This document shows positions 1 to 8,347 of a stretch of 64,000 bases of DNA, piece by piece (position 1 is the first letter of the stretch; every line of letters starts with the position of its first letter). The translations under genes were made by a program, and so were the position numbers. This DNA is from Acidobacteriota bacterium (lineage in GTDB: Bacteria > Acidobacteriota > Blastocatellia > Pyrinomonadales > Pyrinomonadaceae): the NCBI GenBank assembly GCA_003223935.1, contig QHXQ01000021.1, positions 40,289 through 104,288 of the forward strand, read 5' to 3'. A model generated the notes under the pieces. It did no database searches. It was given only the letters and a program-made list of their open reading frames with translations, and was not told where the DNA came from.

Positions 1-53
1 TCGCCGTGCTCATCGTGGACACCCTGCACACGATTGCGGTGAAGATCGACTAA
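1..53 (+). CDS. 3' end of an unidentified gene (partial)
   Basis: An open frame enters from the left edge and ends at the TAA at 51-53. Only the last 16 residues (AVLIVDTLHTIAVKID) are inside the window. No family can be assigned from so short a piece. It is read in the same direction as the two genes that follow, but 460 bases separate them. Confidence 0.5.
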   Translation, partial: AVLIVDTLHTIAVKID

Positions 54-513
54 CCAACTACGATCCCCGCAACGCTCCCGACAAGAGAAAGCAGACGCGC
101 AAAGTTTGCGTGAACGTCGCGCGGCGAACTTCGTCTTGCCAGCCTCCTTGCGTCTCGTGTATATTGCGCCGCAGGCGACCTGCGAACGGTCGCGCGAAAA
201 CTTTCAACAGGACATAACGAGCACACCAAGAGCGCACCGGCGCGACCGGAAGCGATTGCAGTCTCGTCGTATTCAGATTCGCTTGCTGTGCGTCTGTTGT
301 GTGAGCGCGTAAACGAAATCGCGCTGACCTTGTTGGTCAGCGGAGTTTTGACCCAATAGACTGAAGGTGCGAACCCCTAAAATTTTCGCGCGCATCCTTG
401 CGCTGCAAACAAACAGCCGACGGCCCGGCGCACGCCGCCAAACTCCCCCGTGAGTTGACCGCCACACGCGCGTTTCAGGCCGTCCGCCCGTCGCCGACAC
501 GGAGGTTACCGAG
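54..513. other. Intergenic region with no convincing gene
   Basis: This 460-base stretch contains only short open frames on both strands (for example 106-312 plus) with arginine-rich, unconserved-looking products and no ribosome binding site. I see no tRNA-like fold and no clear promoter. It presumably carries the 3' UTR of the gene on the left and the promoter of the gene at 514. Confidence 0.5.
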
Positions 514-780
514 ATGGCCAAGCGAATCACCGAACGCCAACGCCTCGCATTCAAACTCGAATCACTGACCGACGCCGAAGTTAAAGAGGTGCTCGACTAC
601 ATCTCGATCATGGAGTCCATGCGCCGCGCCAATGCGCCGATGGGGCTGTGGGAAGATGAGTTGGTCGCGCTGCTCGCCGACGCGCAGGAGAACAAGCGCG
701 CGCGGCAAGCCTTTGAATGGGAGTCTGTGCGCCGCCGCGCCGAACGCCGCGCCGCCGCCACGCTTCCGCCGCACGCATGA
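514..780 (+). CDS. Small hypothetical protein, coupled to HEAT-repeat protein
   Basis: An 88-residue acidic/basic helical protein that I do not recognise. The start is well supported by a GGAGG ribosome binding site about eight bases upstream of the ATG. Residues 10-35 (for example LESLTDAEVKEVLDYISIME) look like an amphipathic helix; the tail is rich in Arg and Ala and contains no Cys, signal peptide or membrane segment. Its TGA overlaps the ATG of the next gene as ATGA, so the two are probably translated together. A cytoplasmic regulatory or adaptor role is possible but nothing in the sequence proves it. Confidence 0.7.
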   Translation: MAKRITERQRLAFKLESLTDAEVKEVLDYISIMESMRRANAPMGLWEDELVALLADAQENKRARQAFEWESVRRRAERRAAATLPPHA

Positions 781-1685
781 GGCGCATCTACGTTCAGCAA
801 TCTATGCACACGCGCACAAAGGCGCGCGCGTGTCGCTGCGCTTTCGGCCGCCGCGCGTTCGCGCTCGGCGCGCTCGCGCTGCTTGCGAGCATCTCAACGT
901 TCGTCCTGTTGCCTTTTCACTCCGCTGCGCAGACCGCGCTCACGCCGCTACAACGAGAGATCGAAAAACAACGCGCGCGCTTAGCTTCCGCCGATGTTGA
1001 AGGTCGCCGCGATGCAGTCATGCGCCTCGCCGCGATGCGCCGACCTGACGCCTCGCGCGCCGTCGCGCCTGCGCTCAACGATCCTGCGCCCATCGTTCGC
1101 GCCACAGCCGCGCACGCTGTTCTATCTCTGCCCGCAGACGATGCTGCTGCGCTGCTCATCCCTCTGCTCGCCGACCGCCAAGAGTTTGTCCGCCGCGAAA
1201 CGGCTTACGCTTTAGGCGAGACGCGCAGCCGCAAGGCCGTTGATGCTTTGACGACCACGCTTGCGCGCGACAAAGAGGCGGGCGGGCGTGGTGCCGCGGC
1301 CGTCGCGCTCGGCCAGATCGGCGACGAACACGCGGTGCCAGCGCTCGCCGACACGCTCGGCCGGCGCGTCGCTGGCACAGGCATCTTCAGTCGCATCACG
1401 CGCGGCCAGACGGCAGAGAACGAATTCGTCCGGCTCGCCGCCGCTGTCGCGCTCGGCCAGATCGGCAGTCGTGCAGGCGTACCCGCGCTCATCGCGACGC
1501 TCACAGACGAACGCGCGGGCGACGACGTGCGCCGCGAAGCCGCACGCGCGCTCGGTCTCATCGGCGACCCTGCGGCTGCGCCCGCCCTCCGCTCCGTTCT
1601 CACCGCGCGTGATCCATTCCTGTCACGCATCGCCTTCGAGGTCTTGCGCAAACTTGAACCGACGAGCGCCATGCGCCCGTCTTAA
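777..1685 (+). CDS. Exported HEAT-repeat protein
   Basis: About 302 residues starting at the ATG that overlaps the upstream stop (ATGA, 777-780); an ATG at 804 is an alternative. A basic N terminus is followed by a hydrophobic segment (FALGALALLASISTFVLLPF) ending near a Ser-Ala-Ala-Gln signal cleavage-like site, so the protein is probably exported. The rest is tandem HEAT/PBS-lyase-type repeats of about 30-35 residues, recognisable from recurring VRxxAAxALGxIGxxxAVPAL patterns. Such repeats form a curved protein-binding solenoid. No catalytic motif is visible, so it is best read as a periplasmic scaffold or binding protein whose partner is unknown. Confidence 0.8.
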   Translation: MRRIYVQQSMHTRTKARACRCAFGRRAFALGALALLASISTFVLLPFHSAAQTALTPLQREIEKQRARLASADVEGRRDAVMRLAAMRRPDASRAVAPALNDPAPIVRATAAHAVLSLPADDAAALLIPLLADRQEFVRRETAYALGETRSRKAVDALTTTLARDKEAGGRGAAAVALGQIGDEHAVPALADTLGRRVAGTGIFSRITRGQTAENEFVRLAAAVALGQIGSRAGVPALIATLTDERAGDDVRREAARALGLIGDPAAAPALRSVLTARDPFLSRIAFEVLRKLEPTSAMRPS

Positions 1686-1704
1686 TCAACCGCTCACAAA
1701 ACGA

Positions 1705-1747
1705 TTGAGCCGGAGTTGAGATAAATCAACTCCGGCTCAAACTGTTT
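1705..1747. terminator. Bidirectional terminator between convergent genes
   Basis: A perfect 15-base inverted repeat (TTGAGCCGGAGTTGA at 1705-1719 against 1726-1740) with a six-base loop is flanked by AAAAC on the left and GTTTT on the right, so it can work as a rho-independent terminator on both strands. It lies between the HEAT gene and the convergent AAA ATPase gene. Unlike the heptamer hairpins of this window its arms contain no tandem unit. Confidence 0.85.
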
Positions 1748-1764
1748 TCGCATTGATAGCGCGT

Positions 1765-2973
1765 TTAGCTTTCAGTCTTATCACTGCGCCCTTGCCCTTT
1801 GCGCGCGACCTTCGTCTGTGGGATCGGCAGCCCGACGCCGCCCGATTTGGCTTCAACCTCTTCGGTCGCCGGCTCAGCCTCGCCCGGCTCAGAGATCAGC
1901 GCGCCGCCCGAACGCTTCGAGAAGATAAGCTTGCGCTTCTCGTCGCTCAAGTCAACGTACACGAGGTCGCCTAAGCCGACCTGCTCGGTCGCTACGAGGT
2001 TCGACAACGGATAGACGAGAAAACGCTCAATCGAACGCTTCAAATGGCGCGCGCCGTACTTGAAGTCTATGCCCTCTTCCAAGAGCATCGTCTTCGCTGT
2101 ATCGGAACACTGGAAGACGAACTTCGTGCCCGCCGAACGCATGATGCGCTCTTGCACAGCCGCTAGTTCTAGATCGAGAATCTGCCGCAGGTGATGCTCC
2201 TTCAAAGAGCGGAACACAACCACCTTGTCTATGCGGTTCATAAACTCTGGCGAGAACTTACGCCGCGCCGCTTCGACCGCCGTGCGGTAAATTTTATGAT
2301 CAACCTCTGTGTCGTTCGGGTTCTTCGCGCCCTTGCCCGGCGCGAAGCCGATGCCGCCAGAGATCAACTCAGACATCTCGCGCGCGCCGAGGTTCGAGGT
2401 CATGATGACCATCGTTTTTGAAAAATCAACGCGGCGATTGTCGCCCAAGGTCAACGTCGCTTTGTCGAGAATGCCGAGCAATAACTGCCATAGAGAATCG
2501 GACGCCTTCTCGATCTCATCAAAGAGGACGAGCGAGAGTTTGATCTCTTCGGTGTGATAGCGGTCGAGATTCTCCTGCGTCAGCATCGGGCTGGTCTCGC
2601 GGTGGCCCAAATAGCCCGGAGGCGAACCGATCAGCTTCGCGATCTCGTGCGAATGTTGAAACTCCGCACAGTCAATCTTGATGATCGCGTTCGGGTCGCC
2701 GAACAGAACTTCGGCCGCCGCCTCGACAACGCGCGTCTTACCTGAGCCAGTCGGCCCTAAGAAGAGCATCGTGCCGACGGGCCGGTTGAGCGGGTTCATG
2801 CCGGCGAGAAAAATTTGATATAGCCCGGACATGCGGCGCACCGCACGCTCCTGCCCGACGATCCGCGCTCCCAGTTTCTCCTCGAACTCCTGCGCGCGCG
2901 GGCTTTTCTGATCGGGGTCAAGAAAGACCGTCTCGGTATTGGTTCTTTTTTGCTTCTCCATCGCTGCAATCAT
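1765..2973 (-). CDS. Single-ring Clp/HSP100-type AAA+ ATPase
   Basis: A 402-residue protein related to the second ATPase ring of ClpA/ClpB. Visible motifs are Walker A GPTGSGKT (about 73-80), Walker B VLFDEIEKA (149-157), a sensor-1 TSN (192-194), an arginine-finger region PEFMNRID, and the small C-terminal D2 domain with its GARHLKR sensor-2 motif. There is no N-terminal Clp domain and no first ring. Just after sensor 1 stands IGF (208-210), at the place where ClpA and ClpX carry the loop that docks ClpP. The start at 2973 is set by a GAGGAGG site six bases upstream; the frame continues further upstream but without support. Likely an ATP-driven unfoldase; partner protease not in the window. 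Confidence 0.85.
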   Translation of the reverse strand: MIAAMEKQKRTNTETVFLDPDQKSPRAQEFEEKLGARIVGQERAVRRMSGLYQIFLAGMNPLNRPVGTMLFLGPTGSGKTRVVEAAAEVLFGDPNAIIKIDCAEFQHSHEIAKLIGSPPGYLGHRETSPMLTQENLDRYHTEEIKLSLVLFDEIEKASDSLWQLLLGILDKATLTLGDNRRVDFSKTMVIMTSNLGAREMSELISGGIGFAPGKGAKNPNDTEVDHKIYRTAVEAARRKFSPEFMNRIDKVVVFRSLKEHHLRQILDLELAAVQERIMRSAGTKFVFQCSDTAKTMLLEEGIDFKYGARHLKRSIERFLVYPLSNLVATEQVGLGDLVYVDLSDEKRKLIFSKRSGGALISEPGEAEPATEEVEAKSGGVGLPIPQTKVARKGQGRSDKTES

Positions 2974-3535
2974 GACCGTCCTCCTCACCTGAAGCGTCTT
3001 TGGCCGGTCGCAAATGATCTTACGACGGGGCCCCGGTGTACGGTTCAAATGAACCCCTTGACGCTGCACCTGACGGCGGCGACTTCAACCTCGGTCGCCG
3101 CACATTTGCTCCATGCAAAGAACGATCCGCAAATGTCATTGATGCGGGACGGGCGACGCCGGTTGGCTTCAAAGCGTTGCCCGCGTTCGTGACGTGCGCA
3201 AGCGGAGACACTATATAAACGATAACACGCCATCTGTCACCACAAAATATGCGATTGAGCGCAAAAAATATTCTGGGCGGATTGCCGCGCCGCGCAGGCG
3301 CGCTGACAATTCGCGGCAGCTTGCGACTGACATTCGCCGTCGCTTTCCAAAATTTTGGATGCCAGGGCGCGTGGGGCTGACGCAAAAGACACGTCCGTTT
3401 TACCAAAACGTTGAAGCTTTTCGCCGCACTACGCACGCGCTATTTCGTTGCCTGCATGCGGCGGAAAATTTGAGCGCGCCGTTACTCTACGACGCGCTCT
3501 TGGCGAGGGTCTGAACCGTTGCTTAGAGCCTGCGC
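2974..3535. other. Intergenic region holding the ATPase promoter
   Basis: About 560 bases with no supported gene. Frames such as 3020-3436 (minus) and 3194-3514 (plus) are rich in Arg, Pro and Cys, lack ribosome binding sites and resemble no family. The only signal I can point to is a candidate promoter at 3212-3240 reading toward the ATPase, which would leave a leader of roughly 230 bases. Confidence 0.5.
3212..3240 (-). promoter_or_regulatory. Candidate sigma-70 type promoter for the AAA+ ATPase
   Basis: On the minus strand GTGACA (3240-3235) and TATATA (3217-3212) are separated by exactly 17 bases, close to TTGACA-N17-TATAAT. It points at the ATPase gene starting at 2973. No experimental support. 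Confidence 0.4.
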
Positions 3536-4855
3536 TCAGTCGTAATACTCAAGCCCCAAGTGCGTGATCAAATCTTCGCCGCGTAGATGGCGCAGGGTGT
3601 TTTTGAGCTTCATTAGTTGGATGAAGATGTCGTGCTCTGGGTAGAGACCCGGCGCGGTCATCGGCGACTTGAAGTAGAAGGAGAGCCACTCTTGCACGCC
3701 GCGCATCCCTGTCCGTTGCGCCAGATCGAGAAAGAGCGCGAGATCGAGCACGATGGGCGCAGCGAGGATGGAATCGCGGCAGAGGAAGTCGATCTTGATC
3801 TGCATCGGATAGCCGAGCCAGCCGAAGATGTCTATGTTATCCCAGCCCTCTTTGTTGTCGCCGCGCGGCGGATAGTAGTTGATGCGGACGACGTGCGAGA
3901 AGTCTTTGTAGAGTTCGGGATAGACTTCGGGTTGCAGGATGTACTCCAAGACCGAGAGTTTCGATTCCTCTTTGGTCTTGAACGAATCGGGATCATCCAA
4001 GACTTCGCCGTCGCGGTTGCCGAGAATGTTGGTCGAGTACCAGCCGTGCAAGCCCAACATGCGCGACTTCAAACCGGGCGCGATGATCGTCTTCATCAAG
4101 GTCTGCCCGGTCTTGAAATCCTTACCGCAGACGGGCAAGCCCTGCTGATTCGCCAAGTCCATCAGCACGGGAATGTCCACCGTCAAATTCGGCGCGCCGT
4201 TGGCGAAGGGCACGCCGGATTTCAAAGCGGCGTAGGCATAGACCATTGAGGGCGCAATCGCCTTGTGGTTGTCGCGCATCGCTTGCTCGAACGACTTGAG
4301 CGTCTTATGCACGGCGTGCTGCTTCATGAAGACTTCGGTCGAGGCAGCCCAGATCATGACGAGCCGCGCGCACTTGTTCTTGCGCTTGAACTCCGCGATG
4401 TCTGCGATCAACTGCTCAGCCAACTCAAACTTGTTCGCGCCCTCTTTGACGTTCGTGCCGTTCAGACGCTTGACGTAACTTTGATCAAAGACGGCCTGCA
4501 TCGGCTTGATCTTCTGCAAAGGCGTGCGCAGTTGCGCGAGCAGTTCTTTTTCGAGCACGCCCGCGTGCATCGCCGCCTCGTAGGCTGAGTCGGGGAAAAT
4601 GTCCCACGCGCCGAAGACGAGATCGTTCAAGTTCGCGAGCGGCACGAAATCTTTGATCGCGGGCACGCGATTGTCCGTCCGCCTGCCGAGCCGGATCGCG
4701 CCCATCTGCGTGAGGCTGCCGATTGGCTCAGCCAAACCCTGTTTGATCGCTTCGACGCCCGCGATGAACGTCGTGCTCACTGCGCCCAAGCCGGCGAGCA
4801 ACACACCCAGCTTGCCTTTAGCCGGTGCGATCTCTGCGCCCTTTGCTACCGTCAT
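3536..4855 (-). CDS. ino1: Myo-inositol-1-phosphate synthase
   Basis: A 439-residue inositol-3-phosphate synthase, which uses NAD+ to cyclise glucose 6-phosphate. Evidence is the N-terminal nucleotide-binding start (GVLLAGLGAVSTTFIAGVEA), the early LGRRTDNR region, and the conserved stretches GKDFKTGQTLMKT and GWYSTNILGNRDGEVL near residues 240-290, which form the active site of the family. Length matches bacterial homologues. GGAGG lies about ten bases before the ATG. In bacteria the product feeds phosphatidylinositol-type lipids or compatible solutes; here the gene stands alone between a long spacer and an AraC operon, so the downstream use cannot be read from context. Confidence 0.95.
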   Translation of the reverse strand: MTVAKGAEIAPAKGKLGVLLAGLGAVSTTFIAGVEAIKQGLAEPIGSLTQMGAIRLGRRTDNRVPAIKDFVPLANLNDLVFGAWDIFPDSAYEAAMHAGVLEKELLAQLRTPLQKIKPMQAVFDQSYVKRLNGTNVKEGANKFELAEQLIADIAEFKRKNKCARLVMIWAASTEVFMKQHAVHKTLKSFEQAMRDNHKAIAPSMVYAYAALKSGVPFANGAPNLTVDIPVLMDLANQQGLPVCGKDFKTGQTLMKTIIAPGLKSRMLGLHGWYSTNILGNRDGEVLDDPDSFKTKEESKLSVLEYILQPEVYPELYKDFSHVVRINYYPPRGDNKEGWDNIDIFGWLGYPMQIKIDFLCRDSILAAPIVLDLALFLDLAQRTGMRGVQEWLSFYFKSPMTAPGLYPEHDIFIQLMKLKNTLRHLRGEDLITHLGLEYYD

Positions 4856-4958
4856 AAGTCCGAGTCCTCCATAAAAAAGTTGTCATCAGCATAAGCCTTG
4901 AGCGCATGCCGCGTCGCGTCAAATCTTGCGCAACATGCGCGATGGCTTGCTCAAATGC

Positions 4959-5013
4959 AGAGGTCAGAGATCAGTTATAAAACGGTCCTTACTGGCTCTA
5001 GCCTCTGACCTCT
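4959..5013. repeat. Heptamer hairpin 1 (AGAGGTC unit)
   Basis: Left arm AGAGGTCAGAG (4959-4969) pairs with CTCTGACCTCT (5003-5013). The unit is the seven-base AGAGGTC also used in the elements at 38463, 50005 and 55092. The right arm contains the last codons and stop of the araC-type gene, which ends Glu-Val-Arg-Gly-stop. Confidence 0.8.
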
Positions 5014-5852
5014 AAGATTAGTGCTGCGCGAAAGGTGCGGGGCGAAAGTCCTGTGGCTTGACGGAAGGCTTTGGCAAAGTGGCTGGGGCTGGTGTAGCCG
5101 ACACGGGCGCTGACTTCGGTGATGGAGAGATCGGTCGTGGCGAGCAAAGCGCGCGCGCGTTCAAGGCGCAGGGCGGCGAGATAGGCGTGCGGCGTCGTGC
5201 CAGTCACTTTTTTGAAGAGGCGCGCGAAATGAAACGGCGAGAGAAAGGCGGCCGCCGCCATCTCTTCGAGCGGCACATCTTCATGTAGTTGCGCGTGCAT
5301 CAACTCGACGGCGCGGCGGATGCGCCGGTCAACCAGTCCGACGCGCGATAGTTCCAACTCATCCGCGCGGCGAATGTTTGCATGATGTCGAAGCAGATGC
5401 ACGGTGAGTTGTTCGACGAGCGCGGCGACGACAAGCTCTTGGCCGGGTTCGGGCGCGCGCATCTCTGCGGCGAAATCATGCGCGAGCCGCGCGAGTCGTT
5501 CGGCGCGGTTGACGGCATGCGTTGTGAAAGTGATGCGCGCGTCGGCGCGTGTGAGACGGGCGCGCACGGCACAGTCGAGCACGTAAGCGGGCGCGAGCGT
5601 GACGAGCAGGTAAGTGACGTGCGCGCCGTTTGCGCCGACCTGTTCGCCGGGCGAGGCGAGCAGTGCGGCGGGCGCACGCAATTCGTCTGCGTGCGATTCA
5701 TCTGTCCAACGCAATGCACCTTGCAACAGACAGAAGATGTCGTAAGTTTGTCGCGCTTCGCTCGACCACCGTGCTGGCCCATACGGATGCAAGTACACGG
5801 TGAACTGTTCGCGCACGAGAATCTGATCATTGGCATCGGTCGTGTGCTTCAT
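4998..5852 (-). CDS. AraC-family transcriptional regulator
   Basis: A 284-residue protein with an N-terminal cupin-like sensing region (about 10-130) and a C-terminal AraC DNA-binding domain with two helix-turn-helix motifs (about 185-280). The second contains the family signature from ITEVSARVGYTSPSHFAKAF to FRQATGLSPRTFR. The ATG overlaps the stop of the upstream GDPD gene as ATGA, so it is the last gene of the branching enzyme - GDPD - regulator operon. It may sense a sugar or lipid breakdown product, but that is inference. Its last four residues and stop are encoded inside a heptamer hairpin arm, so the native C terminus has probably been rewritten. Confidence 0.92.
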   Translation of the reverse strand: MKHTTDANDQILVREQFTVYLHPYGPARWSSEARQTYDIFCLLQGALRWTDESHADELRAPAALLASPGEQVGANGAHVTYLLVTLAPAYVLDCAVRARLTRADARITFTTHAVNRAERLARLAHDFAAEMRAPEPGQELVVAALVEQLTVHLLRHHANIRRADELELSRVGLVDRRIRRAVELMHAQLHEDVPLEEMAAAAFLSPFHFARLFKKVTGTTPHAYLAALRLERARALLATTDLSITEVSARVGYTSPSHFAKAFRQATGLSPRTFRAALILEVRG

Positions 5853-6631
5853 GCAGGTAGCGCGGCCCGCAAGCGTGCTGGATCGTTCGTGATGACGGCG
5901 CGCACGCCCAACTCTGCAAGCCGACGCAGACGCGCGGGATTATCCAAGGTCCAGACAACGCACGGAAAGCCTGCCGCCTGTGCTGCAATGATTGTTCGTT
6001 GTGTGGCGAGCGTGTGATGCAGAGCGATCTCGTTAGCGCCGCAGGCGCGTGCGCGCGCGAGTATGGCACGGACAGAGGGCAGAGGGTGCGCGAGACTCCG
6101 ATCGAAGAGCGCGGCGGTGCGCAAGTTCGATGCGAGGCGGCGCACCTCCGCGACGGCCGCAAGCGTGAAACTCTCGATGACACATGCGTGGTCAGTGCCA
6201 TGCTCATGCACCGTCTCGACGACCCGCGCGGCGAGCGCGTGCGCTTCGCCCGGCGCACACTTCAGTTCGACGTAGAGCACGCCGCCGCGCGTCTCGGTCA
6301 ACGCAAGCACCTGCGCGAGCGTCGGCACAGACGCGCGCGCATATTCGGCGTGGGCGTGAGCAGGAAAACGTTGATTGAACCAAGAGCCGACATCTGTGGT
6401 GGCGAGTTCGGCGGCTGTGAGCGCGGCGACGAAGCCTGTGCGTGCGGCGGTGCGTTTGAGCGTAGCGTCATGGATGACGACGGGGATGTGATCGCGTGAG
6501 AGGCGCACGTCGAACTCGATGCCGTCTGCGCCGTCGGCGAAAGCGCGGGTGAACGAGACGAGCGTGTTTTCGGGCGCGACGGCGGCGGCACCGCGATGAC
6601 CGATGATGAGTGGCGGCGCTAGGCGGTTCAT
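5849..6631 (-). CDS. Glycerophosphodiester phosphodiesterase family protein
   Basis: A 260-residue TIM-barrel GDPD. The hallmark GHRGAAAVAPENT (about 11-23) supplies the catalytic His and Glu-Asn pair, followed by the metal-binding EFDVRLS and the second catalytic HDATLKRT. It hydrolyses deacylated phospholipids to glycerol 3-phosphate plus an alcohol. No signal peptide, so a cytoplasmic UgpQ-like enzyme. It overlaps both neighbours by four bases (ATGA), so it is translationally coupled to the branching enzyme and the AraC regulator. Confidence 0.93.
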   Translation of the reverse strand: MNRLAPPLIIGHRGAAAVAPENTLVSFTRAFADGADGIEFDVRLSRDHIPVVIHDATLKRTAARTGFVAALTAAELATTDVGSWFNQRFPAHAHAEYARASVPTLAQVLALTETRGGVLYVELKCAPGEAHALAARVVETVHEHGTDHACVIESFTLAAVAEVRRLASNLRTAALFDRSLAHPLPSVRAILARARACGANEIALHHTLATQRTIIAAQAAGFPCVVWTLDNPARLRRLAELGVRAVITNDPARLRAALPA

Positions 6632-8229
6632 CCGTTGGCGTAAACGTGATAATCGAGTTCGGGGAAGAGATTGTCGCGGCGCTCGATCTCTGAGAGTTGT
6701 TCGGCGTCAATATAGCCGCGCTCGATCTGTTCGGCGAGTAAAGTGAAGCGGCGGATGTGCGCGCGAAAGCGGCGCGCGGCATATTCGACCGTCGTGCCCT
6801 GATAGATTTGAAACGCCCAGTCGCTCGATTCTGCGAGCAGCAGTTCACGCGCGGCTTGTTTGAGCGCGCGTGCAGTCAAGTCATCGGGTGGCGCGGGGAA
6901 TCTGTTGGCGAGCGCGGTCAGGCGCGCTTCGGCGGCGTGTTGGTGCGGGTACATCCAAGCGTTGCCTTCGTTGAGCCAGACCTTGTAGTAACCGTCCGCG
7001 CCCCAAGATGAGAGCGAGAGGCGCTGCACCTGTAGGCTCGGATGCGCGGCCAGATAATCGCCCGGTGTGACGGAGGCTAGATCGCGTTTGTGCTCGTCGA
7101 GTCGTTGAAACACGAAGTCGAGAAACTGCGGCCCTTCAAACCACCAATGCCCGAACAGTTCAGCGTCGTAAGGCGAGACGATGAGTGGCGCGTGGCCGTG
7201 CAAAGTTTCGCGCAGCCGCGCGGCCTGTTTGATGCGCTCAAGCACAAAGTGTTCTGCATGGACGCGCGCGCGCCCGCGTGCGTGTTCGGGCACGTAAGCC
7301 TGTTTGTGTTCGAGCGGCACTTCGCGCCCCGTCACGCGATGATATTTCAGCCCGAGCGGCCGACGCGCACCGTCTGCGTGCAGGTGCGGGCGCAGGTATT
7401 CGTGCGGCGCATCCCAACCCACATCACGATAGAACTCGCGGTAATCAGGATCGCCCGGATAGCCGATGATCGAACTCCAGACCTGTTGACTCGTCTCCAT
7501 GTCGCGCGCAAAGACGGCGACACCGTTCGGGCAACGCACCGGCGCGTGGACGCCATAACGCGGGCGCGGCGTGCCGTAGAGGATCGCGTGTGCGTCGGCG
7601 ACGAAGTATTCGAGACCGGCCTTGGCGAGCAGCGTTTCGAGTCCTTCGGCGTAGGCGCATTCGGGCAGCCAGATGCCACGCGGGTGACGACCGAAATGTT
7701 TCTGATAGTTGGCGACGGCGATCTCTACTTGCGCGCGTCGCGCTGCTTGAGTCGAGATGAGCGGCAAGAAGCCGTGCGTTGCGCCGCACGTGATCAACTC
7801 GGCAACGCCTGCGTCTTGCAGGCCGCGAAAGCCGCGCACGAGATCATGCCGATAGACTTCGTGCCAGAGTCGTTCGGTCGCGCGCAAATTGTCGTAGTAC
7901 ATGCGCGCCGTGTGATGAAACTGCGGCAACGTGCGAAAGGTGCGGTCAAGCTCTTTTTCGGCGAGCGCGATCAGGTTGTCGAGGTGGCGCGTGTAGCGCG
8001 TCTGCAAAAGCTGATCGGTCAACATCTCGCAGAGCGTGGGCGAGACGTTGATCGTGAGACGCGGGCGCACGCCAGCTTCGTACAAGCGTGTGAGCGTCGC
8101 CAGCAGAGGCAGATAGACTTCCGTGATCGCCTCGTAGAGCCAATCCTCTTCAAAGAATTCGGCATGCTCCGGATGGCGCACGAACGGCAGGTGCGCGTGC
8201 AGGATGAGACTGAAGAAACCGTTAGGCAT
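6628..8229 (-). CDS. GH57 1,4-alpha-glucan branching enzyme
   Basis: A 533-residue GH57 enzyme of the branching-enzyme type. It begins with the family motif HAHLPF (11-16); the catalytic nucleophile is Glu190 in WLPECAY and the acid/base is Asp355 in SPYDAELFGHWW. The C-terminal helical DUF1957-like region completes the fold, and the length matches the family. It introduces alpha-1,6 branches in glycogen-like glucans. A DUF4912 gene lies just upstream on the same strand, a pairing I associate with GH57 enzymes in several phyla. No glycogen synthase or phosphorylase is present in this window. Confidence 0.93.
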   Translation of the reverse strand: MPNGFFSLILHAHLPFVRHPEHAEFFEEDWLYEAITEVYLPLLATLTRLYEAGVRPRLTINVSPTLCEMLTDQLLQTRYTRHLDNLIALAEKELDRTFRTLPQFHHTARMYYDNLRATERLWHEVYRHDLVRGFRGLQDAGVAELITCGATHGFLPLISTQAARRAQVEIAVANYQKHFGRHPRGIWLPECAYAEGLETLLAKAGLEYFVADAHAILYGTPRPRYGVHAPVRCPNGVAVFARDMETSQQVWSSIIGYPGDPDYREFYRDVGWDAPHEYLRPHLHADGARRPLGLKYHRVTGREVPLEHKQAYVPEHARGRARVHAEHFVLERIKQAARLRETLHGHAPLIVSPYDAELFGHWWFEGPQFLDFVFQRLDEHKRDLASVTPGDYLAAHPSLQVQRLSLSSWGADGYYKVWLNEGNAWMYPHQHAAEARLTALANRFPAPPDDLTARALKQAARELLLAESSDWAFQIYQGTTVEYAARRFRAHIRRFTLLAEQIERGYIDAEQLSEIERRDNLFPELDYHVYANG

Positions 8230-8235
8230 TAAAGC

Positions 8236-8347
8236 TGTCCGTCGTCAGTTGTCCGCTGTCAGTTGCGCTCGGGGCACAAGTAGCTCGTTAAAGATGATAC
8301 TGATAACTGACGAAATAAAAAACAACGGACAACTGACTACGGACGAC
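8236..8347. repeat. Heptamer hairpin 2 (GTCCGTC/GTCAGTT unit)
   Basis: Left arm about 8236-8264 is four seven-base units (GTCCGTC, GTCAGTT, GTCCGCT, GTCAGTT). The inverse lies at about 8322-8347, with a partial extra copy at 8300-8312 in the loop. The element fills the spacer between the DUF4912 gene and the branching enzyme, and the right arm encodes the last residues of the DUF4912 protein (Ile-Ser-Arg-Pro-stop). Confidence 0.85.

Noticed and set aside
3020..3436. A 138-residue minus-strand frame in the spacer before the AAA ATPase
   Set aside because: Composition is not protein-like and there is no ribosome binding site; the region is better read as an upstream leader.
7090..8232. A 380-residue plus-strand frame opposite the branching enzyme; similar frames at 44871-45977 and 51556-52701
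   Set aside because: All are mirror frames of well-identified genes, with no ribosome binding site or motif.
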